DNA of 64,000 nucleotides, from NCBI RefSeq assembly GCF_000283155.1, contig NW_004454171.1:13000519-13064518 (forward strand), in the 5' to 3' direction. The stretch is from Ceratotherium simum simum (lineage: Eukaryota > Chordata > Mammalia > Perissodactyla > Rhinocerotidae). The notes below the pieces were generated by a model. It saw only the letters and a list, made by a program, of their open reading frames with translations. It had not been told where the DNA came from and made no database searches. Every line of letters starts with the position of its first letter. The stretch's first letter is position 1. Both the position numbers and the translations under genes were made by a program. Shown piece after piece: positions 22,130-34,093 of the stretch.

Positions 22130-24060
22130 GAAGAATTAATACTAATTCTTTTCAAACTCTTCTGAAAAATAGAAGAGGAGGAAACACTTACTAACTCATA
22201 TTATGAGCCCAGTATTACTCTGATACTAAATCCAGACAAAGAAACCACAAAGAAAAGAAAACTACAGACCAATATTCCCTATAAATATAGATCAAAAAAT
22301 TCTCAACAAAATACTAGCAAATCAAATCCAACAGCATATTAAAAGGATTAAACACTATGACAATGTAGGATTTATCCCAGGAATGCAAAGGTGGCTCAAC
22401 ATAAGAATCAGGGCCGGCCCCGTGGCTTAGCGGTTCAGTGCGCGCGCTCCGCTGCTGGCGGCCGGGATTCGGATCCCGGGCGCGCACCGACACACCGCTT
22501 GTCCGGCCATGCTGAGGCCGTGTCCCACATACAGCAACTAGAAGGATGTGCAACTATGACATACAGCTATCTACTGGGGCTTTGGGGGAAAAAAAAAGGA
22601 GGAGGATTGGCAATAGATGTTAGCTCAGAGCCGGTCTTCCTCAGCAAAAAAAAAAGAGGATTAGCACAGATGTTAGTTCAGGGCTGATCTTCCTCACAAA
22701 AATAAATAAATAAATAAAAAGAAAATCAATCAATGTAATGTACCACATTGATAGGATGAGGGTGAACACTACCTGGCCATCTTAATTGATACAGAAAAGG
22801 CATTTGACAAAATCTAACACCCTTTCATGATAAGAACACTCAGAAAACTAGGAATAGAAAGGAAGTTCCTCAACATGATAAAGAACATTTGTGAAAAACC
22901 CACAGCTAACACCATACTCAATGGTGAAAGACTGAAAACTTTCCCCATAAGATCAGTAACAAGGCAAGGATGCCTGTTTTAACCACTACTAGTCTGCAGT
23001 GTGGTGGAAGTTCTAATCAGAGCAGCTGGGCAAGAAAAAGAAATAAAACGCACCAAAATTGGGAAGGAAGAAGTAAAACTATCTCTATTTGCAGACAATG
23101 TGATCCTATATATAGACAGTATCAAAGACTCCACCAAAAAGGAAAAAAAACTACTAGAGCTAATAAGCAAATTTCAGCAAAGTTGCAAAGTGCAACATCA
23201 ACACACACGCTTACGAACAGTTGTTTTTCTATACACCAGCAATGAACAACCTGACAAGGAAATTAAGAAAACAATTCCATTTTCAAGAACATCCAGAAGA
23301 ATAAAATACCTAGGAATAAATTTAATGAAGGAAGTGAAAAACTCGTATACCGTAAACTACAAAACATTGCTTAAAGAAGATCTAAGTCAATATAAAGACA
23401 TCCTGTGTTCATTGAATGGAAGACTTAATATTGTTAAGATGGCAAGACCATCCAAAGCAATCTATAGATTTAGTGCAATCCTTGTCAAATTCTAATGACA
23501 ATTTTTGCAGAAATGGAAAAGCCAGTTCTCATATTCATATGGAATTGCAAGGGACCCTTAACAGCCAAAAAATATTGAAAAAGAACAAAGTTGGAGGACT
23601 CACACTTCCCAATTTCAAAACTTACTGCAAAGCTACAGTAACCAAAACAGGGTGGTACGGGCATCAAAATAGACATATAGACCAATGTAAGAATTGGATT
23701 GAGATTCCAGAAATAAACCCATACATCTATGATCAACTGATTTTCAACAAGGATGCCAAGACCTTTCAATGGGGAAAAGGGCACTCTCTTCAACAAATGG
23801 TGCTGGTGTAACTGGATATCCACATGCAAAGGAATGAAGTTGGACCCTTGCCTCACATCATATACAAAAATAAACTCAAAATAGATCAGTAATCTAAATA
23901 TAAGAGCTAAAATCATAAAACTCTCAGAAGAAAACATCTGGTGGTAAATCTTCATGACCTTAGATTTAGCAAATGGATTCTTAGATATGAGATGAAATGC
24001 ACAAGCAACAAAAGAAAACAATAGATAAGTTGGACTTCATCAAAATTAAGAACTTTTGTG
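22130..24060 (+). pseudogene. L1 ORF2 relic (reverse transcriptase and C-terminus)
   Basis: The frames reproduce successive parts of L1 ORF2. The reverse-transcriptase segment has a broken RQGC-L-stop-PLL motif (stop near 22980), then a 164-codon frame at 23001-23495 with SLFADNVILYI, where the catalytic FADD box has become FADN. A YLGINLMKE motif follows. A second frame at 23416-23811 holds the [18 protein letters not shown] and [10 protein letters not shown] segments in another register. Frameshifts, stops, the altered catalytic Asp and the ERE insertion make it non-functional. It is a retrotransposon pseudogene, not a cellular gene. Confidence 0.93.
22411..22708 (+). mobile_element. ERE1-like SINE, plus strand, inside the younger L1
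   Basis: GGGCCGGCCCCGTGGCTTAG head, CGCTCCGCTGCTGGCGGCC, B-box GGATTCGGATCCCGG, two GTTAGCTCAG tail units and an A-rich (AAAT)n tail. It splits the L1 phrase CTCAACATAAGAATCA / AATCAATCAATGTAATG. A short decayed duplication (AAGAATCA vs AAGAAAATCA) flanks it. Confidence 0.95.
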
Positions 24061-25056
24061 CTAATGTCCAAGGACATTATCAAGAAAGTGAAAAGATAAC
24101 CTATAGAATGGGAGAAAATATTCACAAATCATATATCTGATAAGGGTCTAGTATCCAGAATATATGAAGAACTCTTAAAACTCAACAACAAAAAGACAAA
24201 CAGTCCAATTAAAATATGGGCAAAGGGCTTGAATAGATATTTCTCCAAAGAAGATACGCAAATGGCCAAGGGGCGTGTGAAAAGACGCTCAACATCACCA
24301 GTCATTAGGGAAATGTATATCAAAACCACTTCATACTCACTAGGATGGCTATGACTATAATAATACTTCTTTTAAAAATCCAGAAAGTAAGGATGTGGAG
24401 GAATTGGACTCCTGGTACATTACTGGTGGGAATCTAAAATGGTTCAGCTGCTATGGAAACAGCTTGGCAGTTCCCTAATAACTTAGAGAATTATCATATG
24501 ACCCAAGAATTCAGTTCCTAGATATTATATATACCTATTCAAAAGAATTGAAAAGAGGCGCTCAACCAAATACATGCATATTCATAGCAGCACTGTTCAC
24601 GATAGCCAAAAGGTGGAAATGACCCAAATGCCCATCAGTGGATGCACAGGTAAGCAAATTATGGTATATACATACAATGGAATATTATTCAGCTATAAAA
24701 GGAATGAAGTACTGATACAATGTGAACGAACCTTGAAAACACTATGGTAAGTGAAAGAAGCTAGAAGCAAAAGGTCACATATTTATTATTCCATTTGTAC
24801 AGAGTATCCGGAATAGGTAAATCCATGGAGACAGAATGCAGATTGGCGGCTGCCATGGGCAGGTGGGGAGGAGTCAGAGAATAGGGATTGAATGCTTAAT
24901 GGGTACAGAATTTCCTTCTGGGGTGAAATGTTTTGGACTAGAGAGAGATTGTAGTTGCACAACATTGTGAATGTACGAAATGCTACTGAATTGTTCACTT
25001 TTAAATGGTTGATTTTATGTTGTATGAATTTCACCTCAGTTTAAAAACGTTTGGAA

Positions 25057-25765
25057 AAAATCTACACTGGGATATCCACCAGAAGAGCAAAAATGAAAAA
25101 AGACATACAATACCAAGTGTTGGCAGGGATGTGGAGCACTAGGATCTCTCATACACTGGTGGTGGATGTGTAAATTGGCTACAATTACTTGAGAAAATGA
25201 ATATCTACTAGAGCTGAACCATACGTATACCCTATGACCCAGCAAATCTACTCTTCAGTGTATACCCCGAAGAAATGCATATATATGTTCATTAAAAGAC
25301 ATGTACTCAAAAATTCATGGGAATACTATTTGTAACAGCCCAGATGTGGAAACTAGCCAAATGCCTGTCAATAGTAGAATAGATAAATGGATTACTATAT
25401 AGCAATGAGAATGAATATTCTAAAACTGCATGCAACGATATGGATGAATCTCATGAACACAATTTGGAGTGAAAGAAGCCAGATACAAAAGAGTACATGC
25501 TGTATGATTCCATTTATATAAAGTTCAAAAGACAGTTATGGCTCATCTACATTGGTAGAAGTCCTGTTAGTGGTTGCTGTTGAGGAGGTAGTGACTGGAA
25601 GGCAGCAGTGTGTTCTGGGGTGCTGATGATGCTTTGGTTCTTGATCTGTTGCTGTTTTCACTGGTATATCCAGTATATGAAAGTTCATGAACTATATATT
25701 CATGACATGAGTCCTTTTGTGTCTATATTATTACTCAACAAAAAATTTGAAAATAGTTTTATGGA
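25057..25765 (+). mobile_element. Older LINE-1, 3' segment of split copy
   Basis: It continues the older L1 where 22111 left off: AATACCAAGTGTTGGCAGGG, CCCTATGACCCAGCAAATCT, AACAGCCCAGATGTGG and GCATGCAACGATATGGATGA landmarks in the expected 3' order, ending in an AT-rich tail near 25765. Confidence 0.88.
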
Positions 25766-27788
25766 GAAGTTTTGGATGATAGGTGAAACCTGTTTCTGAA
25801 GGGTCTTTGAAAGACTGGGCATGAATCAAGACTTCCTTACCTCTGAAAAGCTTAGAAATCTGGGGCAACTTGGACTGTGTAGTGGAAATCGTCGTGACCT
25901 GCCTTCTGTTGGAGTTATAATAGCTATGAGGAGACTTCTACTCAGAATTTTGATTCCCATTTTGAAAGGACAGCACCGTTTCATTTGTTTGCATTAGAAA
26001 TAGAGAATTTTGTAGCTGGAGAGGACCTTAGAGATAGCCTAGACCAATTCCTTAATTGTATTAATTAGGAACAAAGCACAGAGAAGTTCAATGATATAAG
26101 CCACATGTTCCCTTCTCTGTTCATATTGGCAATCTTAAGGGATTCTGAATCTCCCTCCTCCCATTTATGAGTCAAATCATATAATTTCAGGACTTGAGGT
26201 TTCACATTATTTTCAGAAAGAAAAACTTAAAACACCAGTAAAGTGCCCCCTCTGAATTATCTTTCCTATATTAAAAACAAAGTAGAGTGGATCCTAGGCA
26301 TTTTTGAGATTTAATAGATGATTAAATCAAGAAATTCGATTTCATTGATCTGTTAGGATAAATTTCCTTTAGAATTATACATGACATTGAATTAATAGAA
26401 TTGAATGCACTCAAGAATTTTCATAGAAAATGAAAATCTAATGAGCTAATTCTATAAAATGGTCCAATTCTATATTTCTCTAAGAAAAGCTTTAATAATC
26501 ATAAAAACTTCCAGAGAAGTTAAAACATTTCTGCTCACAAAAATGCCACCAAACCATTTCCTGAAATGTCTAAGTTTTATATTTTTACAAAAAATAAGAA
26601 GAAATTTAAGATTTTGTCAAAATCTGTCAATTCTCTTGAACTCTAGTCCATCTATATTAAACAAGGCATGAATTGACAAGCTCTTAACCATAAGCCTGAG
26701 ACACACAGTCATTTTGATCTTCTCAGTTGGAATTCCTGTTCTCAACACCTATACTTGATGCACATACATAGTCCCTTGGCTGTCATCCCCGTGCCCATCT
26801 GTTGGCATGGCTTGCTGCCCACTCACAAGTTTGGACTCCCGCCCTAGCATGTAGGTGCCAGGGGATAACAGTTTACATAAGCAGCCTGTACCACAGTGTA
26901 AATGTATTCTCTGCCCAATGTCTAGACATGGTGTCCACTCAACTTGGGCACTGTGTGCCCCCTTTATTGGATCACATTTTTCATTGTACGTTCTTGACAG
27001 ATGAAATGTAGAAAACAATAGTGGAAGTTGGGGAGAAGAGGCTGAGGGATGTGAGCTTCCTGGTTTTCAATGTTTTAAGACCTGCAGGTTAATTTCACTG
27101 AGGCAGCTGCTTTGGCAAGCCACAAGGATCATCGTAGGACTGTCAGCAAGGCTGGAGCCTACAGGAGGAAACATCTCCACCTCTTCGGTGAAATCAACCA
27201 CAGCAGACAGCTGACCCACGGAAGAGTGTACTCGCTCCTTTAAATTACCCAAAGAGCCAAAAGGCTAAATTTCTTTTGTTTTCTTTTTTTCCATAAAGTT
27301 TTTGTTTGTGATGCCTCTTCATGTCAGGCTTAGGAAAACAAGAGGTTTTCTGGGTGTTTCTAGGCTTGAGAGAAACTACTCCTTAGTGTGGTTGAAATAG
27401 AAAAGGTAAGCCTATTATGCAGTATCTGCCAAATTCTTCCAAGGCTGCTGTTCACGGCTAAGTTACAAACATGTTTATTTTCAAACATAAGGTCCTTGCA
27501 TATAAATATCATGCTATTTCCTAAATTTATTACACCTAGAAAACGTTAGGAGTATGTGATGCAATGTTAAAGCATAAGATTTTAAACTCCTGTATATGAC
27601 AATTTAAACTCAAATCTCTCTGACCCTTCAAATACAGAAGAGGAGCTGGAATTGCACATACAAAAGGCAACACAGATATTGTAAGATCTGATGGTTTATT
27701 CTTTGATTGAAAAGAAAATAACTCAAGTCATGAAACCTAGCCATCAATTTTGCAGAATTCCTGGGAGATGAATAAAGTATCTTTTCAT
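25766..27788. other. Unassigned sequence with one possible ancient SINE trace
   Basis: No exon seen. At about 25985-26110 GAATTTTGTAGCTGGAGAGG and the following ACCTTAGAGATAG resemble an ancient mammalian-wide repeat (L3/MIR-like), too decayed to name. Frames of 60-89 codons at 26459-27252 overlap antisense and have no recognised domains. Confidence 0.4.
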
Positions 27789-28033
27789 GGGGCCAGCTGG
27801 GTGGTATAGTAGTTAAGTTCACACGCTCCGCTTCAGCAGCCTGGGGTTCTCGAGTTTGGATCCTGGGGGCAGACCTACGCACTGCTTATCAAGCCATGTT
27901 GTGGTGGCATCCCACATATAAAATAGAGGAAGATGGGCACAGATGTTAGCTCGGGGCCAATCTTCCTCAGCAAAAAGAGGAAGATTGGCAACAGATCTTA
28001 GCTCAGAGCTAATCTTCCTCACAAAAAAAAAAG
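27789..28033 (+). mobile_element. ERE SINE, older type, plus strand
   Basis: GGGGCCAGCTGGGTGG head, CGCTCCGCTTCAGCAGCC, two tail units and an A tail. The 11-bp target duplication TATCTTTTCAT is present at 27778-27788 and 28035-28045. Confidence 0.94.
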
Positions 28034-28334
28034 ATATCTTTTCATTAGAAAAACAAATAGTAAATATGAATATCGATAGAAATTTTGGGCCCATTACAAT
28101 AGCTTTTGTATTTTAAAAAGGCATTGAAATAATTAGTAAGATTTGCGGGTTATTTTCCGCTAAATGATATGAATTATCTTTTTTCTGTGACAAGTCTGGT
28201 ATGTCACAGCAAAAGAATAAATAGATATTTTTTACCTTAAGCAATTAGTAAACATATAGTAAGCACCTACTATATACCTGGCATATGCTAACCCACTCAT
28301 TAAATTCAGCATTTATCAATAGAAGGTTGTGGCA

Positions 28335-28580
28335 AAAGCAACCCTGAATTCAGGATCAGAAGCATCAGTTTTCTGGTCCTGGATACACCAATTAACTGCT
28401 ATGAAACCTCAAACAAGTTACTTATTCTCTTTGAATCTTACTTTCCTTCTCTGTAAAATGAAGATAATAATGCCTGTCCTGGTTTCTTTATAATGTGGTC
28501 ACTGTTGTAAACAAGTTGACTATGTGAAAGCTCTTTGAAATCACATAGTGCTCTAAAAATAGGAGGCACTATGTATCCCT
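28335..28580 (+). mobile_element. MIR SINE, plus strand
   Basis: CTGGTCCTGGATACACCAAT, ACCTCAAACAAGTTACTTAT and TCTGTAAAATGAAGATAATA in MIR order. Confidence 0.85.
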
Positions 28581-28879
28581 ACAAAAATCATCATCCTATA
28601 TTTCTGGAAAATTCCTTACCTTGTTATCAAAAAAAAATCTTGTTAACTTTCAAGTTAAATGTTGGGTACAAATTGTAGAAGTCATCAAATGCTAGATTAG
28701 ACGTTGAGATTTTGTCCTGGAGGAAGCAGTAGTTAGTCACGGATTTTCAGTCAGGGAGTGGCATGCTGTAACTTGCTTGTTTGATTACATTTATGTAACC
28801 TGTCACATTTAAAGAACTTGAGTGGTTTAGCTTATTCAGACTATTCTTATTTCATTATGAGTTTCATAGGACTATCATC

Positions 28880-29105
28880 ATCATCATCTAACAGTTGCCA
28901 TGTGCCAAGCATTGCTCTGTGCTTTAGATGTATTTACTCATTTAATCCTTACAACAACAACACGTATAATTACCATTATTGCTATTTCTATTTTATGATG
29001 ATACTAGGCACAGAGATGTTAAGTACTTTTCCTTAGGTTACACAGCTGATAAGAGAGGAGCTGGAATTTGAACACAGGTAATCTAGCTTCAGTCTGTGCT
29101 CTCCA
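28880..29105 (-). mobile_element. MIR SINE, minus strand
   Basis: Reversed MIR features on the plus strand: GTGCCAAGCATTGCTCTGTG, CTCATTTAATCCTTACAACA, GGTTACACAGCTGATAAG, GGAATTTGAACACAGG. Confidence 0.85.
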
Positions 29106-29109
29106 AAAA

Positions 29110-29240
29110 ATATTCAACAAGTATTTATTGAATGTCTACAATATGACAGACACTCTTTTAGATGCTGGGGTCACAAAAAGGGAAAAGGCACGGTGGCTTC
29201 TCTTAAGGAGTCTACTTTCGTGAAAGCATCCTTATTTATC
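29110..29240 (-). mobile_element. LINE-2 3' end, minus strand (first of two)
   Basis: CAACAAGTATTTATTGAATG and TAGATGCTGGGGTCACAAAA are the reverse complement of the L2 terminus. A second L2 terminus starts again 40-50 bp further on, so these are two separate copies. Confidence 0.85.
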
Positions 29241-29284
29241 ACGCTTTTGCCTAGTTAGTCATGAATACTCACTATTTCCTTATT

Positions 29285-30465
29285 TATTCATTTAGCATAT
29301 ATCTATTGAGCTCTTAATATGTGCTCCGCATTGTTCTAGGTGAACAAAACCACAAAATCCCCTGCCTTCAAGGAACTTACCTTCTAGTGAGGGGAGGCAG
29401 ACAACAAACAAACAAAATATACATCACAAGGTAATAAGTTCTATGGAGAAAAGTAAAGATGAGACAGGAGAGAGAGAGCGTTGGGGGGAAGGTGGGAGTT
29501 GCAATTTTGAATAGGCTAGTCAGCTAAAGACTCACTGAGATGACTTTTAATCCAAGACCAGAAGACATCTACGAGGATATCTGGAGAAAGACCATTCTCG
29601 GTAGAGGACCAACAATTGCAAAGATCTTAAGGAGAGAGTATGCCTGGAGTGTTGGAGGAATAGCAAGGAAGCCAGTGTGCTGGAGAAGAGGTAGGGAACA
29701 GATGACAAAGGGCATTTGAAGCCATTGTAAGGACTTTGACTTTGACTCTGAGATGGGAATACCTCAGAGCGCTTTGAGCAGAGGAGGAGAGTTTAAAAGG
29801 ATCTTGAAAAAGACCTTAAGTATGAGGGTTGGAGGAAAAGGCTGAAGCAGGGAAACCAGTCAGGAGACAATTGCAAGAATGTAGGGGAGGGCTGATGGCA
29901 GCGTGCACTGTGGTGGGGACAGTGAGGGGCGGTCAGAGTCTGGATAGATGATGAAGGTGGAACCAGTGGGATTTCCTCATGGATTGGATGTGGAGGTGCA
30001 AGAGAAAAGAGAGGAGTCAAGAATGACACCACAGTTTTCACCTCCGCAATTTGGAAGGCTGGAGTTGCCATTTATTGATACGGGGAAGATAGTGGGATTA
30101 ACAGTTTTTATTTAGGGGGAAAAATCAGAAGCTCTGTATGGGACACATTAAGTTTGAGATGCCTCTTAGGCATCCATGTGATGCTGTACAGGCAAGGAGA
30201 TATGGAAGACTGGAGTTCAGAGGAGAAGTCTGAGCTGGAGATATAAAATCGGGAATTGTCAACATAGAGGTAGTTCTTAAGCGCAGAAATTGCTTGAGGT
30301 CAACCCAGGAAAGAGACAGATGCAAAGACTGAGCCCTGGGGTCCATCAACATTTGGAGTTGGAGGAGATAAGGAGGAAGCAAGAAAGGAGACTGAGAAGA
30401 GCATGAGGAGGAAAAACAGTGGAAAATCACCGCCATTGTTTGGAATACCTGCAAGAAGATCTTGT
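29285..30465 (-). mobile_element. LINE-2, long relic, minus strand
   Basis: This is the longest L2 in the window, about 1.2 kb. From left to right it shows the reversed 3' end (TCTATTGAGCTCTTAATATG), GCAATTTTGAATAGGCTAGT, GCCATTGTAAGGACTTTGAC, GGATTTCCTCATGGATTGGA, TTAAGTTTGAGATGCCTC and AGACTGAGCCCTGGGGTCC. The last is the reversed reverse-transcriptase region around the PQGS box of the CR1/L2 clade. No intact frame remains. Confidence 0.92.
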
Positions 30466-30479
30466 TTTGTTTTAAATTA

Positions 30480-30965
30480 GATTCATCAGTTTCCCAAGAC
30501 CATATTATAACTATTTATCAAAAACTTGACAGCAGTGTGTAAAGTGGCATTCTTTCTTTTCACGAACAAATAGCCCAATTAGTACCAAGCTTGAGTGCTA
30601 TTAAATATTTAGAAAATCAGTTGCAGAACTAATCGACCTTTAGAGAAGTCTTGGTAGCCCACTCTAGAAGGTCAAGCATTGTGCTTTTTAATAACAAAAA
30701 ATTGTTGCTTGAGAGTATGCAAATTAAATTCCCAGCCCAATTAATTAGTTATTAACGTTTTGTTAAGTAAATATGCATAAGGCGAGATTGCTGTATGGTC
30801 AGTTTTACTGAGGAACCAACTAATATTTGGGGACATGGAAGTCCTTTTATGCAGGAATAATCTAAGTCAAGGGAATTGTCTGTGAATTATATCATAAGAG
30901 TGTCTGTTCTCTTCCGGTTGAAGTTTTCCAGTTACTTGAGTTCATTAATTGTCACATAAAGGAGA
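30480..30965. promoter_or_regulatory. Candidate conserved enhancer, POU/homeodomain-site rich
   Basis: Repeat-free DNA between L2 copies. It has a perfect octamer ATGCAAAT (30717-30724), overlapping TAAT cores in AATTAATTAGTTATTAAC (30738-30755) and ATATGCATAA (30771-30780) within 65 bp. Such clusters are typical of conserved developmental enhancers. Conservation itself cannot be seen from one sequence, so this is a candidate only. Confidence 0.35.
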
Positions 30966-31549
30966 TTAAGTATGTCAACACTGTAGGTGGATAATAGAAG
31001 GTTTGGAGCAAAAATATGGCCAATGCTGAAGTTTGAATTTTAATTTCTAGGGAACAAAATATAAAGACAGCAAAGGGAATGAGGAAATGAGGAGTTGGGC
31101 ATTCAGGACTGAATGTAAAGAGAATTGGTAGAGAAAAGGGCAAAGCCAAGAATGGGAAAGGTCGGGGGAAGCTCACAAGATATAGTCTTCCCTTCAGGTT
31201 TTACCCTCTGCTAGATAAATTGCTCTTCTGTCTCCCCATCTTGGTAACCTCATAACTCTTTCATCATACCGTCCCACTTGAGCAACTCCTTTATTTCATT
31301 AGCCAGAACATTCCTGCTAGGGAACTATTCCAAAACAGTTTGTGTAGCAGGACACATATATTCTGCACATTAGCCAATCTTCCCATCTCTATACAAACCA
31401 GGTGTGCCAGATGCTGCTTTCAGCCCCCAATCCATTCTCCCTCTTTTTCTATTGTAACACCTGATTTTTAGCAGACACAAGACCCCTCAAAATAAACATT
31501 ACTTTTCTGACGCTCCCTGGCCACTCCTGACAACATACTCATTTTGAGA
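30966..31549. other. Unassigned sequence
   Basis: No recognised repeat or exon. Confidence 0.4.
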
Positions 31550-31800
31550 TTTACAAAAAAGGCAGCCTCTTCCATGAAACCCACTCTGATTCATGTAGTT
31601 GAAAGGTGACTTCACCCTCCTGTGAATGCTCATAGGATTTTATCTGCACCTCTGTAATGAATTTATAAAAATGTCTGATGTACATTCCTTAACACTTCTA
31701 CTATCTTGTAAACTCCTTAGACACACGAATTGGATTTTATTTATGCTTGATTGCTTCATATCAAGTATTTTGCAGGGAGGCACTCAATATATTTTTTGGT
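31550..31800 (+). mobile_element. LINE-2 3' end, plus strand
   Basis: CCATGAAACCCACTCTGATT, then TTGTAAACTCCTTAGACACA, then AGGGAGGCACTCAATATATT, the usual L2 3' order. Confidence 0.85.
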
Positions 31801-32035
31801 ATTAAGTTATGGAAGTAGCTCCTTTCTTACTCTCTTCCCACCTGCTTTGGACCTCACTCTCCTAATGTGTTTTCCTCTAACCTTTGTTCTTTCTGGTGGA
31901 ATAAAGAAAATATAACTGAACTTGAGCAAATGGAACTTAAGAGGTTCTGCTTTCTTTCAGTCATCTTTTAACATCATCTTTGCTCATAATTATTTAAATA
32001 ATTATATTTTGATTTAAGTCATTGGTGAAAAGCTT
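31801..32035. other. Unassigned AT-rich DNA
   Basis: Nothing recognised apart from a short palindrome AATTATTTAAATAATT near 31988. Confidence 0.5.
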
Positions 32036-32039
32036 CCTA

Positions 32040-32655
32040 AAAAAATCCTCTCATTGCTACTCTTGTTCAGGAACATGTAGTGAGCCCCTATTCCATTCTG
32101 CATCAAATCTGAATTCCTCTGACGTTTTTCAGTAGGTTCCTTCCTTTGGATAACCACTATAGGTTATCCAAATGCAATTTCCACCACTCCCCAAATGAAC
32201 CTTCATTCCTATCAGGTTAAACTCTTACTGCCCGTGAAACAAACCCTGTGAACTCCACCTGTGTTATTTTGATTTTGTTTATCTTCTTCCTCCAGCCAAG
32301 ACCACTCGCTCTGTCTCTTGCGGAAATCCTATTCATCTCTTAACCGCCTGCTTAAAGTTCACCCTCCTCTTTTAATTTTACTCGAACACACCAGAACCTA
32401 TTAATTCCTTCTTTTCTCGACTTCTATCACATTTATCATGTACAACTTTTCTTTTAATTTAATTCCATTTTAAATGATCTCTGCTGTTTAAATCTTATAT
32501 CCTCAGTTAAATTATAAGCTCTTTGAATGCAGAGATACATATATTTATATTTAATTACGGTTAGTTATAATTAGACAATCACCAAATAGCAACCCAGCCC
32601 AAGGCTGGGTACATTTCAGATATTCAATAAGTACTTATTGACGGATGGGTTGACT
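32040..32655 (+). mobile_element. LINE-2 3' portion, plus strand
   Basis: CATCAAATCTGAATTCCTCT, CTCTTAACCGCCTGCTTAAA, TTAAATTATAAGCTCTTTGA and ATTCAATAAGTACTTATTGA follow the L2 3' layout over about 600 bp. It contains the hairpin at 32145-32172. Confidence 0.85.
32145..32172. repeat. Perfect 11-bp inverted repeat, 6-nt loop
   Basis: TTTGGATAACC (32145-32155), loop ACTATA, GGTTATCCAAA (32162-32172). Complementarity is exact although the surrounding L2 is strongly diverged. Confidence 0.9.
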
Positions 32656-33862
32656 GGATACAGAATTACATTCTATAACTTTGAGTTGAATATAAACTAA
32701 TTTCTTTTTTATTCTTTTTTTGAAAATGTATTTACATAATGTATCCAGCTATCCATCTGATTTTATTTTTCGTATCACTATGAAATGAACTGAATGTTTA
32801 TCTACTTATATCACATTTTAAAGTGAGTTCTGGGGGAATGCTTTCTCTGCAATGAAAATAAAAACACATATTGATAATGTTCTCTTGAAAATTCAGTTAA
32901 CATACAAAATTAACTTGGAGTAGAAGTTGGGGACAATTTGAAAAATTTTTATTTTTATACTATTTAGAAAAACTTAGCAATCCACTTTTGTCTGAAATGG
33001 AACCTTTTTCAAATTCTTGATTTTATTGTCAGTATATTATATTGAATAATAATGCACCCTCAAAGTTTTGAAAAAATAAAACCAAATAAGTGGTATTGAT
33101 TGTGAGAAAGCCTATGTGAATTAGTGAGAAAACCAAATTACAATGATGTGAAGAAATGCATATTCATTAACATAAGTTTCTCTCAGTGCTATGCTGCTAA
33201 GTATTGTTGGATAGCCATTCTTTAGAGACTGCTGTAATGATGCAATAATACTGATTAATAACTGCTCTTGAATAAAATACTTCTAAAGTCCTAGAAAGTT
33301 TATTATCTTATATATGAAAACATTCTCTTGTGGGGTCTAATTTACATTTCAGATATATTTATTAGCCCTTTTAATAGAGCATACAAAGGTGAAAATATAT
33401 TTATAATCACAGTAAGAGTAACAAACTCAGAATTCACAAGATATAAATTATGAGGCTTCACTCTAGTGGCTATTAAAAACAGTCAAAGTGTTCAACAAAT
33501 AATTCCTTTCATTTCTCAAAATATGATTGTAAAACTTCATAGCTTCTGTACAAGATGAATATCTAATTAAGTGGCAAAAAGCAGAGAATATTTTCTTTTC
33601 CTGATAGAGTAGACTAAGTCTAAATTCGTATTATCATTATAAAAAATATTTCTGCTATTAGCCTGGGAAAGTCGTAGTTCAAGTTTGACCTCTTGGAGGT
33701 CATAGATCAAGTCTGAAAAGCAATCAACATAGCTTACTGGGTTCTAGCTACTGTTCTGGAGTTGAAAAGTGTATATAATATTTATAATGCTGTTAAGAAT
33801 TTTACTTTTAGAAAAAAATTATACTAACATATGACACAAATTTTTAGCAATAGGAAGAAGAA
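32656..33862. other. Repeat-poor AT-rich DNA
   Basis: No recognised repeat or exon for about 1.2 kb. The right end carries the left target-duplication copy of the next ERE. Confidence 0.5.
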
Positions 33863-33876
33863 AGGAATTATTCTTT

Positions 33877-34093
33877 TTTTTTTTTTTTTTAAAGACTTTA
33901 TTTATTCAGTTTTTCCCCCCAAAGCCCCAGTAGATAGTTGTATGTCATAGGTTCACATCCTTCTAGTTGCTGTACGTGGGACTCGGCCTCACGTTGGACG
34001 GAGAAGTGGTGCCTCGGGGCGCTCCCGGGATCCGAACCCGGGCCGCCAGCATCAGAGCGCTCACACTTAACCGCTAAGCCACGGAGCCGGCCC
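33877..34093 (-). mobile_element. ERE1 SINE, minus strand, perfect target duplication
   Basis: On the minus strand: GGGCCGGCTCCGTGGCTTAG head, B-box GGGTTCGGATCCCGGGAGC and a TATCTACTGGGGCTTTGGGG end, then the A-rich tail (T-run at left). The 14-bp duplication AGGAATTATTCTTT is present at 33863-33876 and 34094-34107 without mismatch, pointing to a recent insertion. Confidence 0.97.

Larger units (their letters stand above)
22112..25056 (+). mobile_element. Younger LINE-1, plus strand, inserted in the older L1
   Basis: 5'-truncated L1 beginning within ORF2, carrying reverse-transcriptase and C-terminal sequence, then a 3' UTR ending TTTCACCTCAGTTTAAAAAC near 25047. Flanks AAAACCACATTGG (22099-22111) and AAAATCTACACTGG (25057-25070) are similar and fit a decayed target duplication. 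The element itself carries an ERE at 22411-22708. Confidence 0.92.

Noticed and set aside
22411..22500. Possible tRNA gene suggested by A-box and B-box motifs in ERE heads
   Set aside because: All such motifs sit in ERE SINEs with A-rich tails and target duplications. No cloverleaf with a proper acceptor stem was found.
23485..24021. A 178-codon minus-strand frame
   Set aside because: It lies antisense to the L1 ORF2 relic and has no independent support.
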